Of a DNA stretch of 64,000 nucleotides, positions 33,856 through 48,000 are shown piece by piece; the first letter of the stretch is position 1; each line of letters opens with the position of its first letter. The translations under genes and the position numbers were made by a program. Below the pieces are notes generated by a model, which was not told the DNA's origin, did no database searches, and was given only the letters and a program-made list of their open reading frames with translations. Source of the stretch: Kryptolebias marmoratus (lineage: Eukaryota > Chordata > Actinopteri > Cyprinodontiformes > Rivulidae); assembly GCF_001649575.2 (NCBI RefSeq), contig NC_051453.1:916987-980986 (forward strand), in the 5' to 3' direction.

Positions 33856-36800
33856 ATGTGCAAAGGACTTGCAACACTACCTGCAACATGCTTTAAAAGG
33901 TAAGCCCAATATAGTTTCAACAACAGGTGGAAATATATGTCTTTTTGTGTGAAATGCTGTTTCTGTCTTAATATCTTACATGAGAGATCTTTCAAACCAG
34001 TTTGTAACTTCAGCTAATTTCAAATGAGAAGAACCAGAATCTGCTAACATCTTGTTTAAATGAAGCTGATGGTCAAATGTGTAAGACTTTGTTTTGATAT
34101 TTTCAGTGCAAACAGAGTAAAATTGTGTTTCCCCACAGTGCGAAGGACATCAAGCACAAAATAAGCTTCTTACTGCAGAAACCTGAAGCCCAAGCAGCAG
34201 ATCAGAGAGAGATAAAGGAGAAAACCGCCACTGCTGCTGCAAAGAGGTCAGAAAGATTCTCAAAGAGAATTTATTGATATTTATATTAACTCTAATTAGG
34301 TCAAACAATCTACTCTGACATGCAGTATTACAGATGAATCAATGTCAGTTTATGGATAAAAGCCTGAGAAACATGATGGTGGAGGGTTTGTTAGAAACTT
34401 CTATACTGATAAATATTCAGATTTTTATTCTGATGAAAAACTTAAACAATCAGAAAATGAGTAAAGTTTTCAATTTGTAGGATTTATTTTCATTGGTCTA
34501 AGTGATGCTAATTTCATTGGCTTTCTTACACAAGACACACAACTTTAAAAATAATCTAAAATTATATATAATCTGTCCATAAACAGAGCTTTAATTTCTT
34601 CTCTGTGTGAAAAGGAATAAAAATCTTCAAACTGTAGAATTTCTGTATAAATTTTGCTCTGAAATAATCATTGTAAATGTACAGTGTGCACATCCTTTTT
34701 TTCTGGAGAAAGATGAAGAGGTGCTGAGAACATTTCATGTGGAAACAGAGCTTGCTTTAATGCACTTAGTTGGAAAGCCATTTTCCTGAAAGCCAAACTG
34801 ATAATTTCCTGCCTGATGCAACAGCCATTAATTCCCTCCCTGAAATCATTTGTGTCTCCTTTTATTTCTGCAATTGTTTTGGGTAAACTGGAGAGCTAAA
34901 TTTAAACGTGGACGTGAGGCGGAGGAGCAGGATCTGCCCGCAGGTTGTGTTCCCACGAGAAGCCTATAATTGCTCTTTATGAGAAGGTGACGGCAGTGAC
35001 CTTTGCTTCTTAGTTACATATAATCCATCCAGTCGCAGCGATCAATATTTTGCTGATGCATTCATGTATGCACATACAAACGACCTTTTATTCATGTTTG
35101 CTGATGTTTCTGAGGCCATGGAATCTTTAAGGAAGCAATATTATGTTTTAAAGGTCAGATGACTCATGCCGATGCTATAAGAAATGTCAACATGGATCAC
35201 TGAGATGGTACAGCTGGTTCAGGATGAGTTGCTTGTACCACCTTGATATAATGCTCCTCTGTTCTTTAATATCAGTTTTTAATTGTGTTTGCAGAAAGAA
35301 AAAAGAAGAAAAACAGAAACACTGGTGTCTCAGTCTTTGATTATCTAATTAAAACTAATCTATCAACACACTTTAATGCAACACTCTGGAAACAATTCTT
35401 AAAGATGACAAAAGCCGAAGCGTTTATAGTTAAAATGCTCTCCTTTTATTTTTGCTTTAGGGTGCCGGACACAGCCGATGTGGAGAAATGGAAGGAGTCT
35501 TTCAGCCATGTGATGAGCAATGAAAGTAAGTGTGACATTATATTAAAGTTAGTGAGTTTTAGCTGGAGTAGAGGATTAAATTTAAAGCAGTGGAGCAGAA
35601 GTTTGTCTGATCCTGAATATAATTGGCTCTGACGGTCAGGCAGATGCTTGACTCATTTGTTCTCAGCAGTGGAGTCAGTCTCTGTGGGTTCATAAAAGAT
35701 AAAACTGGACAAAATGAAGATTCTCATGTGATGTAAGAGCACCACAATCATGAGAATGATGGACACTATTCTCACTTCTGTTCTTTTTGGATTAGTTTTT
35801 CATTAGAATTGTTCAGCAGCATCAGTCAGTTAAGATAACAAAACACTGGGGCTTTATTATCAGAGGGAAGTGAAGGAGGCTTGGATACGGCACACAAACA
35901 CTCAGACACTCTTCAGCTTCTTCTCATGCTCCGTTTTTTCTACTACGTGTCACAAGGCACTGCTGAGAAGCCCCTCAGGGCGTTCTGACCAGTGCAGAGC
36001 TTTATGTGTCTGTGTGCTTGTGCATATATCTGTAAGTCCTCGGAGAATTTCACCGAGTGTGTGGATAAAAACGGAGGAGCAATGGCCTTGCGGGAAACCA
36101 GCTGAGTTCTGACCCACTGCGTCCCATGAACTTCTCCACTGACCTCCAACGTCGTCACGTCTTCTCTCTGCCTTCATTTGTCAGCTTCTGTTGGCTTAAT
36201 CTTCTTTTGTTTACGGCATTGTGACCTAAACGGTTTCCACAATCTGTCATCTTTGTCATGCTGGACTTTGGAGCATTGCAGCTTCCTCTGTGCAGTTTTA
36301 TGACACTACTGTAGAGACTCAGATCTGTTTGCTCTGCTCTTCCATCAGTTGAAAAATCCATCACCTACCGTCAGATAACAGCCTCTGTGGCCAGCAGATA
36401 TCAGTAAAACAAGAAAAAACAAACAAACACACAAAACAGAAAGCCCAGTTCTGGTCAAACACGTCATTGTCTGTCCATCAGCCATTGTTTGAATGCAGAT
36501 GAATTGGAAACCAAAGCAGATAACAGTTGACATTTTAGCCGATACATTTGGCCTTTTTGCCTTGTTTACCTGCATGAGAAAAAAAGACAAGTCAATAACA
36601 CTTAGCTCCGAAACTGAAGGGGTTTAAAGCTTCATGCTTTATTTCAAAGTCATGTTTGCTTTATTATTACATATCCCTCCATTATTTGTTTTTATAATCT
36701 TTTAACAGCATCTAATTCTAATAGCAGCAGTTTTGCTTTCCTCAAACAGGTTATTAATAATTTAATCACAATTCTGGCAACAAACCAAGTCTCTAATATT

Positions 36801-37911
36801 ATGTTTTTATCTTTAATTTGAGTAACATTTACCCATATCTGGACATGTTCTCTCCACGTTAGACCTGTTTGTCTGTAATGTGGATTTTTTCCTCTTCCAG
36901 TGGGTCGGTCAGTCTTCACCACCTTCCTGAAGTCAGAGTTCAGTCAGGAAAATGTGGACTTCTGGACTGCTTGTGAGGATTTTAAGAATACTCCATCATC
37001 CAAGATGGCTACCAAAGCCAAGCAGATCTACCAACAATTTGTTGAGGCAGATGCTCCTAATGAGGTAATGAGGTTTTATTTGATAACAGATAATGAGAGT
37101 GACAACTCTGTATTAGGAAGTGTTTTTTTTTGTTTTGGAAAAAGAGAACTGAAACTTGGGCTAAAATGGTAAAACAAACAAAATAAATAAATTAATTAGC
37201 ATGTTTGAAATCCAGGATTATATTTGGGTTCACAAGTGCAGCTGCACTCTCCTCTTCAGTGAATATTTGAATTTATTTGCGACTGAAAACACTCATGAAA
37301 CAGCATCCAGTCAGCTTCTGGATCAAAAGGGAAACTGATGATTAGGGATGTGTTGAACTCCACAGGAAGTTTGGAAACAGGGATAAAAAGAAACTCGGCT
37401 TATTATTCATATCTTGTTTTGATTCCTTCTGATTAAAACTGCCTTTTAACTGAGTGTGTCCTCCCTCTGTAATCTTTGATTCTTTCATCTCATTTACTTC
37501 TTTACTGAGCTTACTGAGCCCCAATGGTGCCTCTGGCCAATTTAGACTTTTTAGTCATCACTAGAAGAAAGAAATATAAATTTGTTTCTTTTTGACGAGT
37601 TTTTGAGGTCACCCTCTTTTGAGTAAACCCTTTTCACAACTTTTATTTCCTGTTTCTTTTTCACCCATTTGAAGGTAAACTTGGATGCAGCCACCAGAGA
37701 AAAAACGAGGCAGGAAGTGGAGGACGGCAGCTCGTCTTGTTTCGACGAGGCTCAGAAGATGATTTACACCTTGATGGAAAAAGACTCATACAGGCGGTTC
37801 CTGAAGTCCAAACTGATTCAGGATCTGTGTCAGAAGGAGCGCAGCTGTGCTCCGGAGAAGAGAGGCTGCGACTGGGCTGACAGCAGGCAGGTGTTAGCTG
37901 GTGGGGCGTAA
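33856..37911 (+). CDS. rgs4: Regulator of G-protein signaling 4
   Basis: Five exons join in phase: 33856-33899, 34139-34246, 35461-35525, 36901-37064, 37675-37911, giving 205 aa, the length of mammalian RGS4. The start lies in a perfect CCACC-ATG context. The N-terminus [12 protein letters not shown] matches RGS4/RGS5 and holds Cys2 and Cys12. Cys2 is an N-degron and palmitoylation residue in mammals, and residues 15-29 form the amphipathic membrane helix. The RGS domain spans about 61-176, with Glu89-Asn90 and Asn129 at the positions that contact the G-alpha switch regions; offsets from rat RGS4 (E87, N88, N128) reflect a one-residue deletion near residue 103. The C-terminus after [12 protein letters not shown] is RGS4-like and longer than RGS5. 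The product speeds GTP hydrolysis by Gi/Gq alpha subunits at the plasma membrane. Confidence 0.95.
34830..35080. other. Non-repetitive block in rgs4 intron 2
   Basis: Within the 1,214-bp intron 2 this block is GC-richer and lacks simple repeats. It is a possible intronic regulatory element, but conservation cannot be judged here. Confidence 0.2.
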
Positions 37912-39890
37912 ACACGAAGCATGACAGGAAGATTAAACGCAGAAGCCAAAGATTGAAAATGGAAATGAGAACTATATTAGGAAGGACAAAAAGTTAGGAC
38001 AATGTTGGTTTTGATGGTGACTTATGAAAGTTTATTTGGGATGAGTTTATTCTCAAAACACCCTTCTACTTGCTGTTATTTACTTGTCGTGTTTAGTCAT
38101 CATATATTCAACAAAAATGTAATGTTTCCCATTCATCCAGTAATTTTCAGAATCAAACAGACCGATGAGGACAGAATGAATGTTTCGTATCTCGATGCAG
38201 TTCAGAAATAAAAGTGCATGCTTCCACTTTTCCTGCTAAACAAAACCCACTCCCACCTGAAACAAATCAGTCATCTGGGAACAAAGGAAAGGAAAGAGAA
38301 AGGTTTTTTTTTTGTTTGATGACAGAGTGAATGTTGACATTTAGTCCATATTTTTTAACCACTTAAAAGTGAAAGATTTCATTATTGTTTCAGTTTATAA
38401 ACCTAACCGAACCGACTGAAAGACTCATCTAAAAACAGGAACATAACAAGGAAGCCAACGATGCATTCATACTCTAACACCAAACTAACAGACTTTATTT
38501 ACATTGATTATTCAGAAGGGTAAACTTAAGATGTTTTATTAAAAGAGTAAAATATAGAGGACCTGCATGAAACTAGAATAAAACAAGAAAGAGGAAATAG
38601 AAAGCAGGCTGCGATGTGACGAAGCAGAGAAAAGAGAAGAAAATGAAGAATAAATAAAACAATGATAAATAACAGTAATAGAAGGCTCTGGCATTATCCA
38701 AAGTATACCACAGTTTAAAAAATATTCACTCAAAATGCATAAATCTGCTGAATTAATTGGCTTTTATTTATAAGCTCAGGCTTATGTTGCTCATTTTTGA
38801 GAAGCAGAGGTCGTTTTTTTTAACTTCATAGTAGATAAAATGTGTTTAAATGACATACAACCAGTCAGAGATGCTCACCAAGACATTTACGCTTCTAGAT
38901 TTATAAGGTTTATTACAAAACATTACATGCTTTTAAATTGTATTAGTTTAGATAACTTTAATTTAATATTTTCACATTACCGTCACTGTCTTCGTTTTTA
39001 AAGCTAAACAAGAGATCAAAATTGCTTTTTAAATAAGGGTTTTAACAATTTAACTCACCTGGAAACCTACAGTTTTGATACATTTGTTGAATAAATCCTT
39101 GCATCTGTAGTAATATTATAAAAACCTGATTGAAGTGATGAAGCTTTTCTTTCAAATGAGGAGAAAACAGACACTAAATTTATGTTGGGTTCAGCTGACA
39201 GACCAATCAGTATTAAACATTTTCATTTATAAGGATTTATTTATATTCTACACATTGCACAGTATATGTCACCTCAGTGCATTAAAGAAACTTCATGTGT
39301 TCGTTGGGTTTAGAAGGATGCCATCATAAGGACATATGGGTTCACAACCTAATATTTTTTATCAAATATTTAGTTTTCATTTCGTTCACCCTTACGCTGT
39401 TTCTGACACATTTTACAGCAGCAGATGGACGCTGCTGATCCGCTCCCATCACTTTGTTGAACTGTAACAACAGGCTTTGGTGTGTGAACGTCTTAACATC
39501 ATCGTCTCAACCTACACTGTGAAAATGGTGACTTTGTGCACGTTCAGTGAAAACTTTGAGCATGCTTTTATATCAGTAATGGTGGTGTTTTTTGGTTTGC
39601 ATGCCGAAACAGTTGGTGAATAACAAAATTGTGACTTTTCTTTTATTTTTTTGAAAAATAACGGATGTGTCATGCTGCTTTGTTCACATTTTTACAGATG
39701 AACCTAATGTGCTACGTTTAAAAGAAAATGTAATAGTGGCCTTGCATAATTAGGTGTTTAATCAAAATGTATAATGTGATGAATTAAAGAACATCATTGT
39801 GTCTGTAGATATTTATAAGACAATGGTTTGTCCTATTTATGTCATGTCTGTGACCATTGAAACAGAAAACTGAAAAATAAAATTTGCGAT
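37912..39890 (+). other. rgs4: Probable rgs4 3'UTR
   Basis: AT-rich DNA from the stop to an AATAAA at 39876. Mammalian RGS4 also has a long 3'UTR. An earlier AATAAA at 38207-38212 would give a short form of about 300 nt. Confidence 0.45.
39876..39881 (+). terminator. rgs4: Candidate polyadenylation signal of rgs4
   Basis: AATAAA about 1.97 kb after the stop codon. The alternative at 38207-38212 cannot be excluded. Confidence 0.4.
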
Positions 39891-41515
39891 ATGTGCTGCT
39901 TAATGTAATAATGTTCCATAATATTAGCTGCTTAATCTGATCTAATCCTAATAATGTTTCAGGATTATGATGCTTATGAGAAAAAAATGGTTTATATTTA
40001 ACATTTTCTATAACACATATATAAATGGCTTCACAAAGAAGACCAAATTCACTGGCTCATATATAATTATAAATATTATTACAGTAAATCACTAAAATAT
40101 CCTCAGGAGTGAAGTACAGCTGAATGAACATGGTATGTTAGATTTTAGAGCACTCATAAAGAGAAAAAACTGAACTTTTGTGTTTCTTTGCTGCCTAGTT
40201 GTTGCTTTCTGGACCAACTGAAGAGGAACAAAGGAAGATTAAGATATTATTAGGTAAAGTTTGCATTAAATTGGCTTAAAGAAGTGGTTTTATGCTTACA
40301 TTTTCTTTTAACCAAAATGAACTAAACTCAGATAACAGGCTTGGGGTTAAAAACTGAAGTGTTGTTTACAACAAATAAACAAAACATCTTGTAAAAAACA
40401 TCCGTGGATACTTTGTCAGGGCGCCGTGATTAATCCTAGTTTATTTCAAACAGAACCAAGATTATTAAGCGAGTCTTTCCAGCCACTGTTGGGACATCAG
40501 AGGAAAACAACTGTCCAACCATGATTCCAAATACAGGTGAGTGGAAAGGAAGAGTTTAACCCGAACCCTTTAAATAACACCTCAGAAACCTTTTTTTCAT
40601 TTGTCTGTTATTTAAACTTATTTACACTGAACACAGTTCTGTAGAAAAGAAAACATTTTTATGTGGCATTACTTCACCAACACAGGAGGATAAAAAAATC
40701 TATGTCTGATTTTTAGTTAGGTGGTTATCAGCTTTTTAATATTATTTTTGTCAGTTATTTGAGTAATCTTTGTGGGTTTCCTTTTCTTCTTCTTGACTTT
40801 TTCACATTCTTGTCAGAAGTCGTTCCAGTATGAAAAGCTCAGAGAAGATTTCAGTTTTGTGCTCCAAACCAATAAAATCATTAATTTTTTCTTGAAATTT
40901 TAAAAGCATAATTTGAAAGCTTAACTTGTTGCTGTATTGAAGGTGTCTTGCCCCTGTGTCCGCTCTCACACTCATGTCCTAACTTCATGTTCTGTTTGAA
41001 GGCAGCTAATCTGTGAGAATGACGTACGACCTCAGCTAATCTTCACATCGAGCTTTAACAGCCAGAGAGGCTGAAAGCACGCATAAATATTTACTGTTGG
41101 GTCATTTCTTTCTGCCTGGATTCCTGTAAGAGCCCAAAAATAGAATAAAAGTGTCCTGATGTTTTTTATCTTTTAGTGTAGAAAGATTTTAATAATTCAG
41201 CGACATCCTGACAGGAGCTCCAAATTTCCCACAAATGCCTGAATTGGAGACTTGTGCTGTGATGCAAAATTAATTTATTCTCTCAGAGCATGATTGCAGT
41301 GACAGATGTGACAATTCATGTCGAGTTTGTCTTGTCAAAGAGTCATATATTGTTAATAATATGAATATTCAAAGGAGAACATAGAAATGTCTTGTTTCTG
41401 TCTGATATCCTGCTCTGCATGTCATCCTGAGCATGAATGAACTCTGGTTTCTGAGGCCTTCTGACACGATTGTTTTTTGTGTTTTTGAATTATTTCCTGC
41501 TTTTGTTTTCATTGT
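39890..41515. other. Spacer between rgs4 and rgs5, no confirmed gene
   Basis: Two exon-like segments with good splice consensus (40199-40253 and 40454-40536) lie here on the plus strand but do not form a continuing reading frame; see findings. Otherwise nothing is recognised. Confidence 0.4.
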
Positions 41516-41519
41516 GTTC

Positions 41520-41760
41520 AGCTCGTCGTGGTGTGTTTTTCCCCTCAGTACTTTTCCACAGTCGGCCTGCTTGGCTCCATCTACACCTGATCCCAGTTAG
41601 TTCTTACCCACCTGTGTCCAATCTGCCTATTAGCCTCGCTTCTTACAGCCTGTCTGCAGTGGCTCATTGTTGCTCCACGTCCTGCTTCTCCTTGACTTTA
41701 ATCCTGAGGGTTTTGTATTCTGTTGTTGTTTTTTAATGCCATAATAAAGCTCAAGTTTAA
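41520..41760 (+). mobile_element. Possible retroelement 3'-end fragment
   Basis: Pyrimidine-rich sequence with ctacacctgatcccagttag and cacctgtgtccaatctgcc blocks, ending at a tgccataataaagctc poly(A) signal. This resembles 3' ends of fish retroelements. No coding domain is visible. Confidence 0.35.
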
Positions 41761-41984
41761 CTCTAACCCTTTGAATTTCATGTTGTCATCTAAAATAAAT
41801 TAAATCAACAACATGAAAAGAGTGAAAAGAGTTGTTTAAAGGGACTTCAGCAGCAAAAGCAAGAGGAAAATATTCTCGATTTGAATTGAAATCATCAATA
41901 ACTTGTGTATTTACAGTGATAATAAATGTCAGCACTCAACTATTAGACTGACATTAATCTGTCTTTAAGATTATTTACATGTAT

Positions 41985-42075
41985 TTATTTAGCACTTTTA
42001 TCCAAAACCACTTAACAAGTTGAGGAGCAAAGAGAGACTCAGTTTCTTTCCCAAGGACATGTTGACATTTTCAAA
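41985..42075 (+). mobile_element. SINE-like fragment
   Basis: The stretch tatttagcacttttatccaa, then accacttaacaa, then tttcccaaggacatgttgaca resembles a common fish repeat (GCAGACGCTTTTATCCAAAGCGACTTAC...GCCCAAGGACAC). Confidence 0.5.
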
Positions 42076-45000
42076 CTAGTGGATGGCCATTTTTATTTGA
42101 TCATTATGATGAATGCTACAAGACTCCTTGAGAAAATTAAATAGAGGATGATCTTAATTCCCCACTGAATATGGGATGAAATTATTGCAGCTTGTCTGAA
42201 ATCAGATTACAGCAGGATAATGTAATTTTATGTCTGAATAAATATATTTGTCAGATTCTAAGAAAAATAAAAGCCTTGTTATCCTGACAGAGCCGTGCAG
42301 ACTTTTAAAGGTAAAGTGCTCGAAAACAAAATAAAATACAGATGCCCTGCAGGGATGTTTCCTTTTTGTAGTCATGGTATTGTAGTTTGTGCCTTTCATC
42401 GTGAGTACATTTACACTGCAGTATGAAAAATCTGCATCTTTTTACTAGAATTACATGACTAGCCAACGTAGAAACTGCATTCTTGCTCAGATTCAGGTTT
42501 TTGTCCCTTGGAAAAGGTTACTGGGTTTATTAAACGCCTAAAATGAAAATAGGTAATGTGGTTACAGAGTAGATACCTGTAGCCCATGGGAGTTTAACTG
42601 ACCAGGAAATAGACAGTGTCTGATTTAAAGCTAATTTTATTACAGCCAGACAAAATGCCAAGTCTGAGACAAAGGAAAAGGTAAAGTCTTACATTTTCCA
42701 ACAGTTTTATGAACTCCTGGGGGACAATCTTGGCTTATCAAATGTGGGGTAACTCGTTCTAAACAATGTAACTCTGCACCGTAACCTTTGAGGATTATTT
42801 CAGTGCAAACGCAGATAACTTCATTAGCAGAATATTAGAAATCTCAGTGGGACAACAGAGAGTGTTTGACTTTTGGCTTTTTCTCATCCCGTCACTGTTT
42901 TTAGCCTGCCGTCTCACCGTAAACACAATGAATCATGACAAAATCATTCCTCCCCCCTAGTTTGATTACATAACTGAGTTATTAACTGAATCAACAACAA
43001 AGTGAAGCCAAACTTATCAAAGAAAGGACATTTTAACCAGCTATTACAATGTCTTTAAAGAAATAAATAAAAACGTGTCTTTTTCCCTTTATTGATGAGA
43101 AAATGCCAGCAAAGTGTTCTGCCCATGCTGTGATCACACAACAGCCAATATAACCATTTCCCTTTAAATCTTATGATGTTTACCACCTTGCTCCCTTCAG
43201 GTTCAGTGTTTTTTGTTGTTCCTTGTCCTATCTGCTCTCTAACCAATGACTCACCTGTTCTACACAGGCTGTTCTTTATTTCTGATACTTCACTCATGCC
43301 AGTGAGCCTAACATTCATTACTTTAATCTGGGTCCAAAGACAGAAACACATAGAACCTGTTTCCAACAGCGCATGTTCTTTTTTTATTGGCATACTACTA
43401 TATTTGTGGGTGCCAACACTGCAAAAAACTGGAGTTTGTGGTCTCAGCTAAAATAACTTCAAAATGTTCTCCCAGCTGTGTGCAGGGGCAGAAAACAAAA
43501 GTAAAGCAAGGTGTGGTAATGAAAGACCCAGTTTTCCGTTGAACCTTTTTTGGTGTTTCTTTGTAGTGACACCATAAACAATGTGTAACTCCACTTCATT
43601 GTTGGTGACTCACTTCCTCTGGGAACAATCATGTCTGATGGTAATTTTACATTTGTTTTATGTTTTAAATCTTCAGCTGATTGAGTTGCATTAGTATGAG
43701 CTGAAATGAGAGAAGTCTGTGTTCTCTTGAAAATGCCTCCAGCCTACAATCAGTTCCTATTATGACCCCAACATTGTAATATCAGTGTAACCCTCCCACA
43801 CTCTGCAGGACATCAGTAAGCCCTGTAAATCCTCCCTCCACAGTAAGGAGTCTAACCCGAACCCTAGATACCAATTTGGTGAGGTCTGTTTAGATCTATG
43901 GGGCTCGTTCAGCTTATGTGAGAGAATCTCAGCTGCTAGGAAGGCCGGTGAAGAATGAGAATCTGCGTGCCAGGTGTAGACAGGATCCAATGAGTTCAAT
44001 GAATGAAGTGTTCATCCAGGGCAGAGTAAGGACAGGTCGTCCATTCTCCCATCTATCACTGTCCTTGGGGTTCACCTGTGAGCTGCGTCCTCCTGTCACC
44101 TGGCTAACGAGCCCCAGACCTCTTTTCCAACAACGAATTGCCTTTTTGATGTGGGACACTCCAAATGCTATCTGTCTATGCTCTGATGGTCAGTGAGTTT
44201 TAGTGGCAAAAAGGGGACCTACTAAGTTTGAAGTGATTGGTTGTTTAAGGTCACATCTGGCTAAAAATGAACCAAAATAAAACAAAACAGAAAATACTGG
44301 ATGTTCTATTGCATGTTTTATTCCTAACTTTGAAAAGTTTGACAAATAAAGAAAAACCTTAGAAAAGAAGAAACTACCCCAGCAGCAATAAATTGGGACT
44401 ATTCAGAACTGTCAAAGTACACCAGTGAGTCTCAGACTTTGTTACAGTAGGCAACAACAAAAAAACATCACTAGGACGGAGTGATAACTTGCTGCTTTTT
44501 GTAGTGTTGCCAGTGAACAGTGTCATGTTTGGCTGGTACAGTTTGTGTAGCCCCTGGAGCACAGCTTGTGGAACTGCATTGACTTGATAACTCAGAAGAA
44601 CAAAGCTCAGCCGTCGAGATAAAATCACAAACAGTTTTCACTCCAGGCAAGGTTTGGAACACAGGTCGTCCGAAAATAAATCTTACAAAGTTATCACAAA
44701 AAAATCACTTAGTCTGGGCAAAGTTCAAAAACATAAAGAAAGATTTAGTGACCATGCAGGGAAAGGGGGGGCCTGACATGGATGTACATGAAAGAGCTGA
44801 CATATAGACAAGGGAATGCAGGAGGCAGAGGTCAAATGTATGTTCCAGGACAGTAATAACATACCAAAGGTTTTACTTTGTTCATATAAAAAGAATCAAG
44901 ATCTTTAACTGCAAATGTGATTTCTGCTGCAGTGTTTAGTCTAATCCACAAATTTCTGCAAAGTAAATGAAACGTCACTGTTCCATGCAAAGTATAAACA

Positions 45001-48000
45001 AGCTTTAATGCTGAAAGAACACAGACACCTTCAATTTTAAATGCTTTACTTACTTAAGATTCCACACTTCAAAGTGCAGCAGATAAATGTGCAGGGGGGG
45101 TCAAAGTTCAAGTGACAGTGTTATGATAAAATGCATCATGTTGGAGCTGGACGACTGTAAGATGCAAAAGCATACTGAGTTCGAGGAGCTGCAGGACATA
45201 CAGTTTATTTTTGTTTTACTTTTAGTACACAGTTTGAAATGAAGGATAAGTAAACAAACAATGATAATAGAGCCCAGATGGAACCAGTCAAGTCAAGTAA
45301 TCACACAAACAGGAAACACATGTTCTGTTCTGTACCTGTTATGACAAAGAAAACTCAACATGAAGTAAGAAACAGGAATGTTCATTATCTTCAAATAATG
45401 GCAGTACGCTTGAATAATTATTTGCTTTCTCAGTTCTTAATGTGTTTGTCTTGCAGGTCAAGTCAAATAGATCCTCCAAGGACATTTTATTGAGGACTGA
45501 AATAAAAAAAGACGTCCCAGTCACTGCTGACACTTTAATTGACTTTAGATGGTAAGATCATTTAAATGTATTCAATTGAGCTAATTATAATGTGCTTTTA
45601 AAAAAGACTTTTTAATCCTGAATTTAATAAAATGACTTTCAAATGATTCATGAGTTACATCTTAAAAGGATCACAGTAGCTGTCAAAGATGTGCAGAAAG
45701 ACGTCCCACAAGGGCTTCATGCTTGGCTTCTTTTCTTTGATATGCAGCTAAGTGTGCATTTTATGTTCACTGATCACGCTTGTCAGATATACCTAATGAG
45801 CCGATCCAAACTAGACAGCACTAAATGCAGGCTTGGAAACACTTTGGATTTGATTGCTGAGACAAGTTTTGTAAAAGGCCTGATGGATTTAACAGTCTGA
45901 AGACAGATGTGTCCTGTGCCTCACTGAAGGACCACACACTGACCTGATGGGACTCAAAGCAAGCTGCAGAATCTCTGCTGAGACATTTCTTGTTGGTTTC
46001 CTTATAATAAAATCAAATAAGACTAAAATATCAAACTGATATGTCTGTGAGAATGCGACTGATTCAAGCTGTCAGAGTTTGTCAATCAGTGAAACACCAG
46101 AAGGTTTTAAGTCATTTTAAATTTTAGCTTTACAACAGTATGCTGCAAATCTGAAAATGTCTTCATGTTGGTGTGATACAGCTGATACAGCCAAGAAATG
46201 ATTTTGTTTACAGTTGTCCATTTCTGCTTAAATCACACAGAACACATTTTACTATCAAATCTGGATGATCTAAAAGCTGCTCAATCTGAGATTAAAGGGC
46301 TTCATTAAAACTGAATGCTATACGTGGATTTCACTTTTTTTTCAATTTTTACTATTATTGGTACAAAAATCGGAATAATTCCAAAAATCAAACACTTTGA
46401 ATTATGCGTAACTTTTAAATACGGGCTTTACTTTGTCAAAGCAAGTCCCATTTTGGTCTGCCTTGTGGACAAATGCTCAGGGAGTCAACTTTCCCCTCAG
46501 TTCTGCATTATAAAGTCATTTAGCACATGTTTTATTTTTGGCTCCCCTCGGAGGCTCAGATTTATCAGTGGTTATAGTTAATTATAGTTATCATCACTTT
46601 GAAAGGTCAGGTGGCTAAACTTTAATATACAAGGGCTTATTTATTCATTATTTGGAATTATTAATGTATTATTACATAACATGATGTTTTACTCAACCTT
46701 TAATGTGGGGACTCAGTTATTTAAATTGTTGGACTCTTTTGTGAATATTTGCTTATGTTTGAAAATGCAATCTTTCAAATCCAGCCTGGCAGGAGTCAGG
46801 TTGATAAAAAAGAGATTTTTCTAAAACTACAAACCAAAAAGGCTGATGGACAATGACAACTAAACAAATCTAAAATAAAAAAGCACCTTGGACATAATAA
46901 TAAAAGTGTTGTTGCCGACAAATATTAAGCAGACAGGAAATATGCAAAGAAAAATTAACTGCTGAAGATAATTAAGAGTCTTGGTTTAGGGGTTATGATG
47001 AGAAACAGGAAAAAAGGAGGTAAAATATAATAATAACAATAATTCTCTGCACAAAATTCAATAAACAGAAACTCTGAAATCAAAGTAAAAACAAAATGTT
47101 TACTGAACAAAAGATAGAGACATGGATCTTAAAAGGAAACAGGAAATCTTTGGATCAGGTTTAAAAACAGAAGAAATAAAAAAATCATGTGTGATAAAAC
47201 ACGAATGAGATATTAAAGCAACTAATTAAAGCCAGCCTCACCACTTTACTTTCAAAATATTATTCATTTGACTAAATAAAGATTGTCCCAAGGTGCTTCC
47301 CTTACTTGAAGATGTTCATCCGGCCCGAGGCGCTTTTGTTTTCTTTATTTAATTGAGGAGTTTAATTCTTTGAATCTATTGCCACCATTTGCTGAGAACA
47401 AAGTTTAAATAAAAAAATCTAATTTAGTGGAACCAGTTGACACAACTAAAATAAGTAAAATTATTTTTCTTTCTTGTAGTGTAAAACATTAAAGACATTT
47501 GTACATATATATTTATATTTAACCATTTGTTTGCTTGACCTGCAGTGCAGAAGCATTGAATCATGGGTTTACCAACAAAAATCAAAGATATTTGCCACTT
47601 TTACTGTATCCAGAGAAGTAAAATGAAATAATATGTGTTGAAGTTTTACAAACTGGAAAGGGCCAAACGAGGTCTCATCCCAGCCTTCTGCTGCACACGA
47701 TGGAGGAATGCTCTCTTTGAGAGGCTCCTCTGCTCACAGAGCAGAAATGCTCCCTCAAACTGATGAATTTCTTCGAGCACGTACCATCTTCTGTGCTTGT
47801 GTTGCACTTGTTATTCATGTGTGAGTTTTGAAACAAATTAAATGACCTACTTTTAGTTTGTAACAAGTCCATCCAAAATATGCTGAGAATATTATTGATT
47901 TTTGTTTATATCTTGCAACATTGTTCAATTTTTCACTCTCCTCCCTTCTTTTTATCTGCCCATTGTGACTGGATTAACGCCATTATAAACAACACCATCA

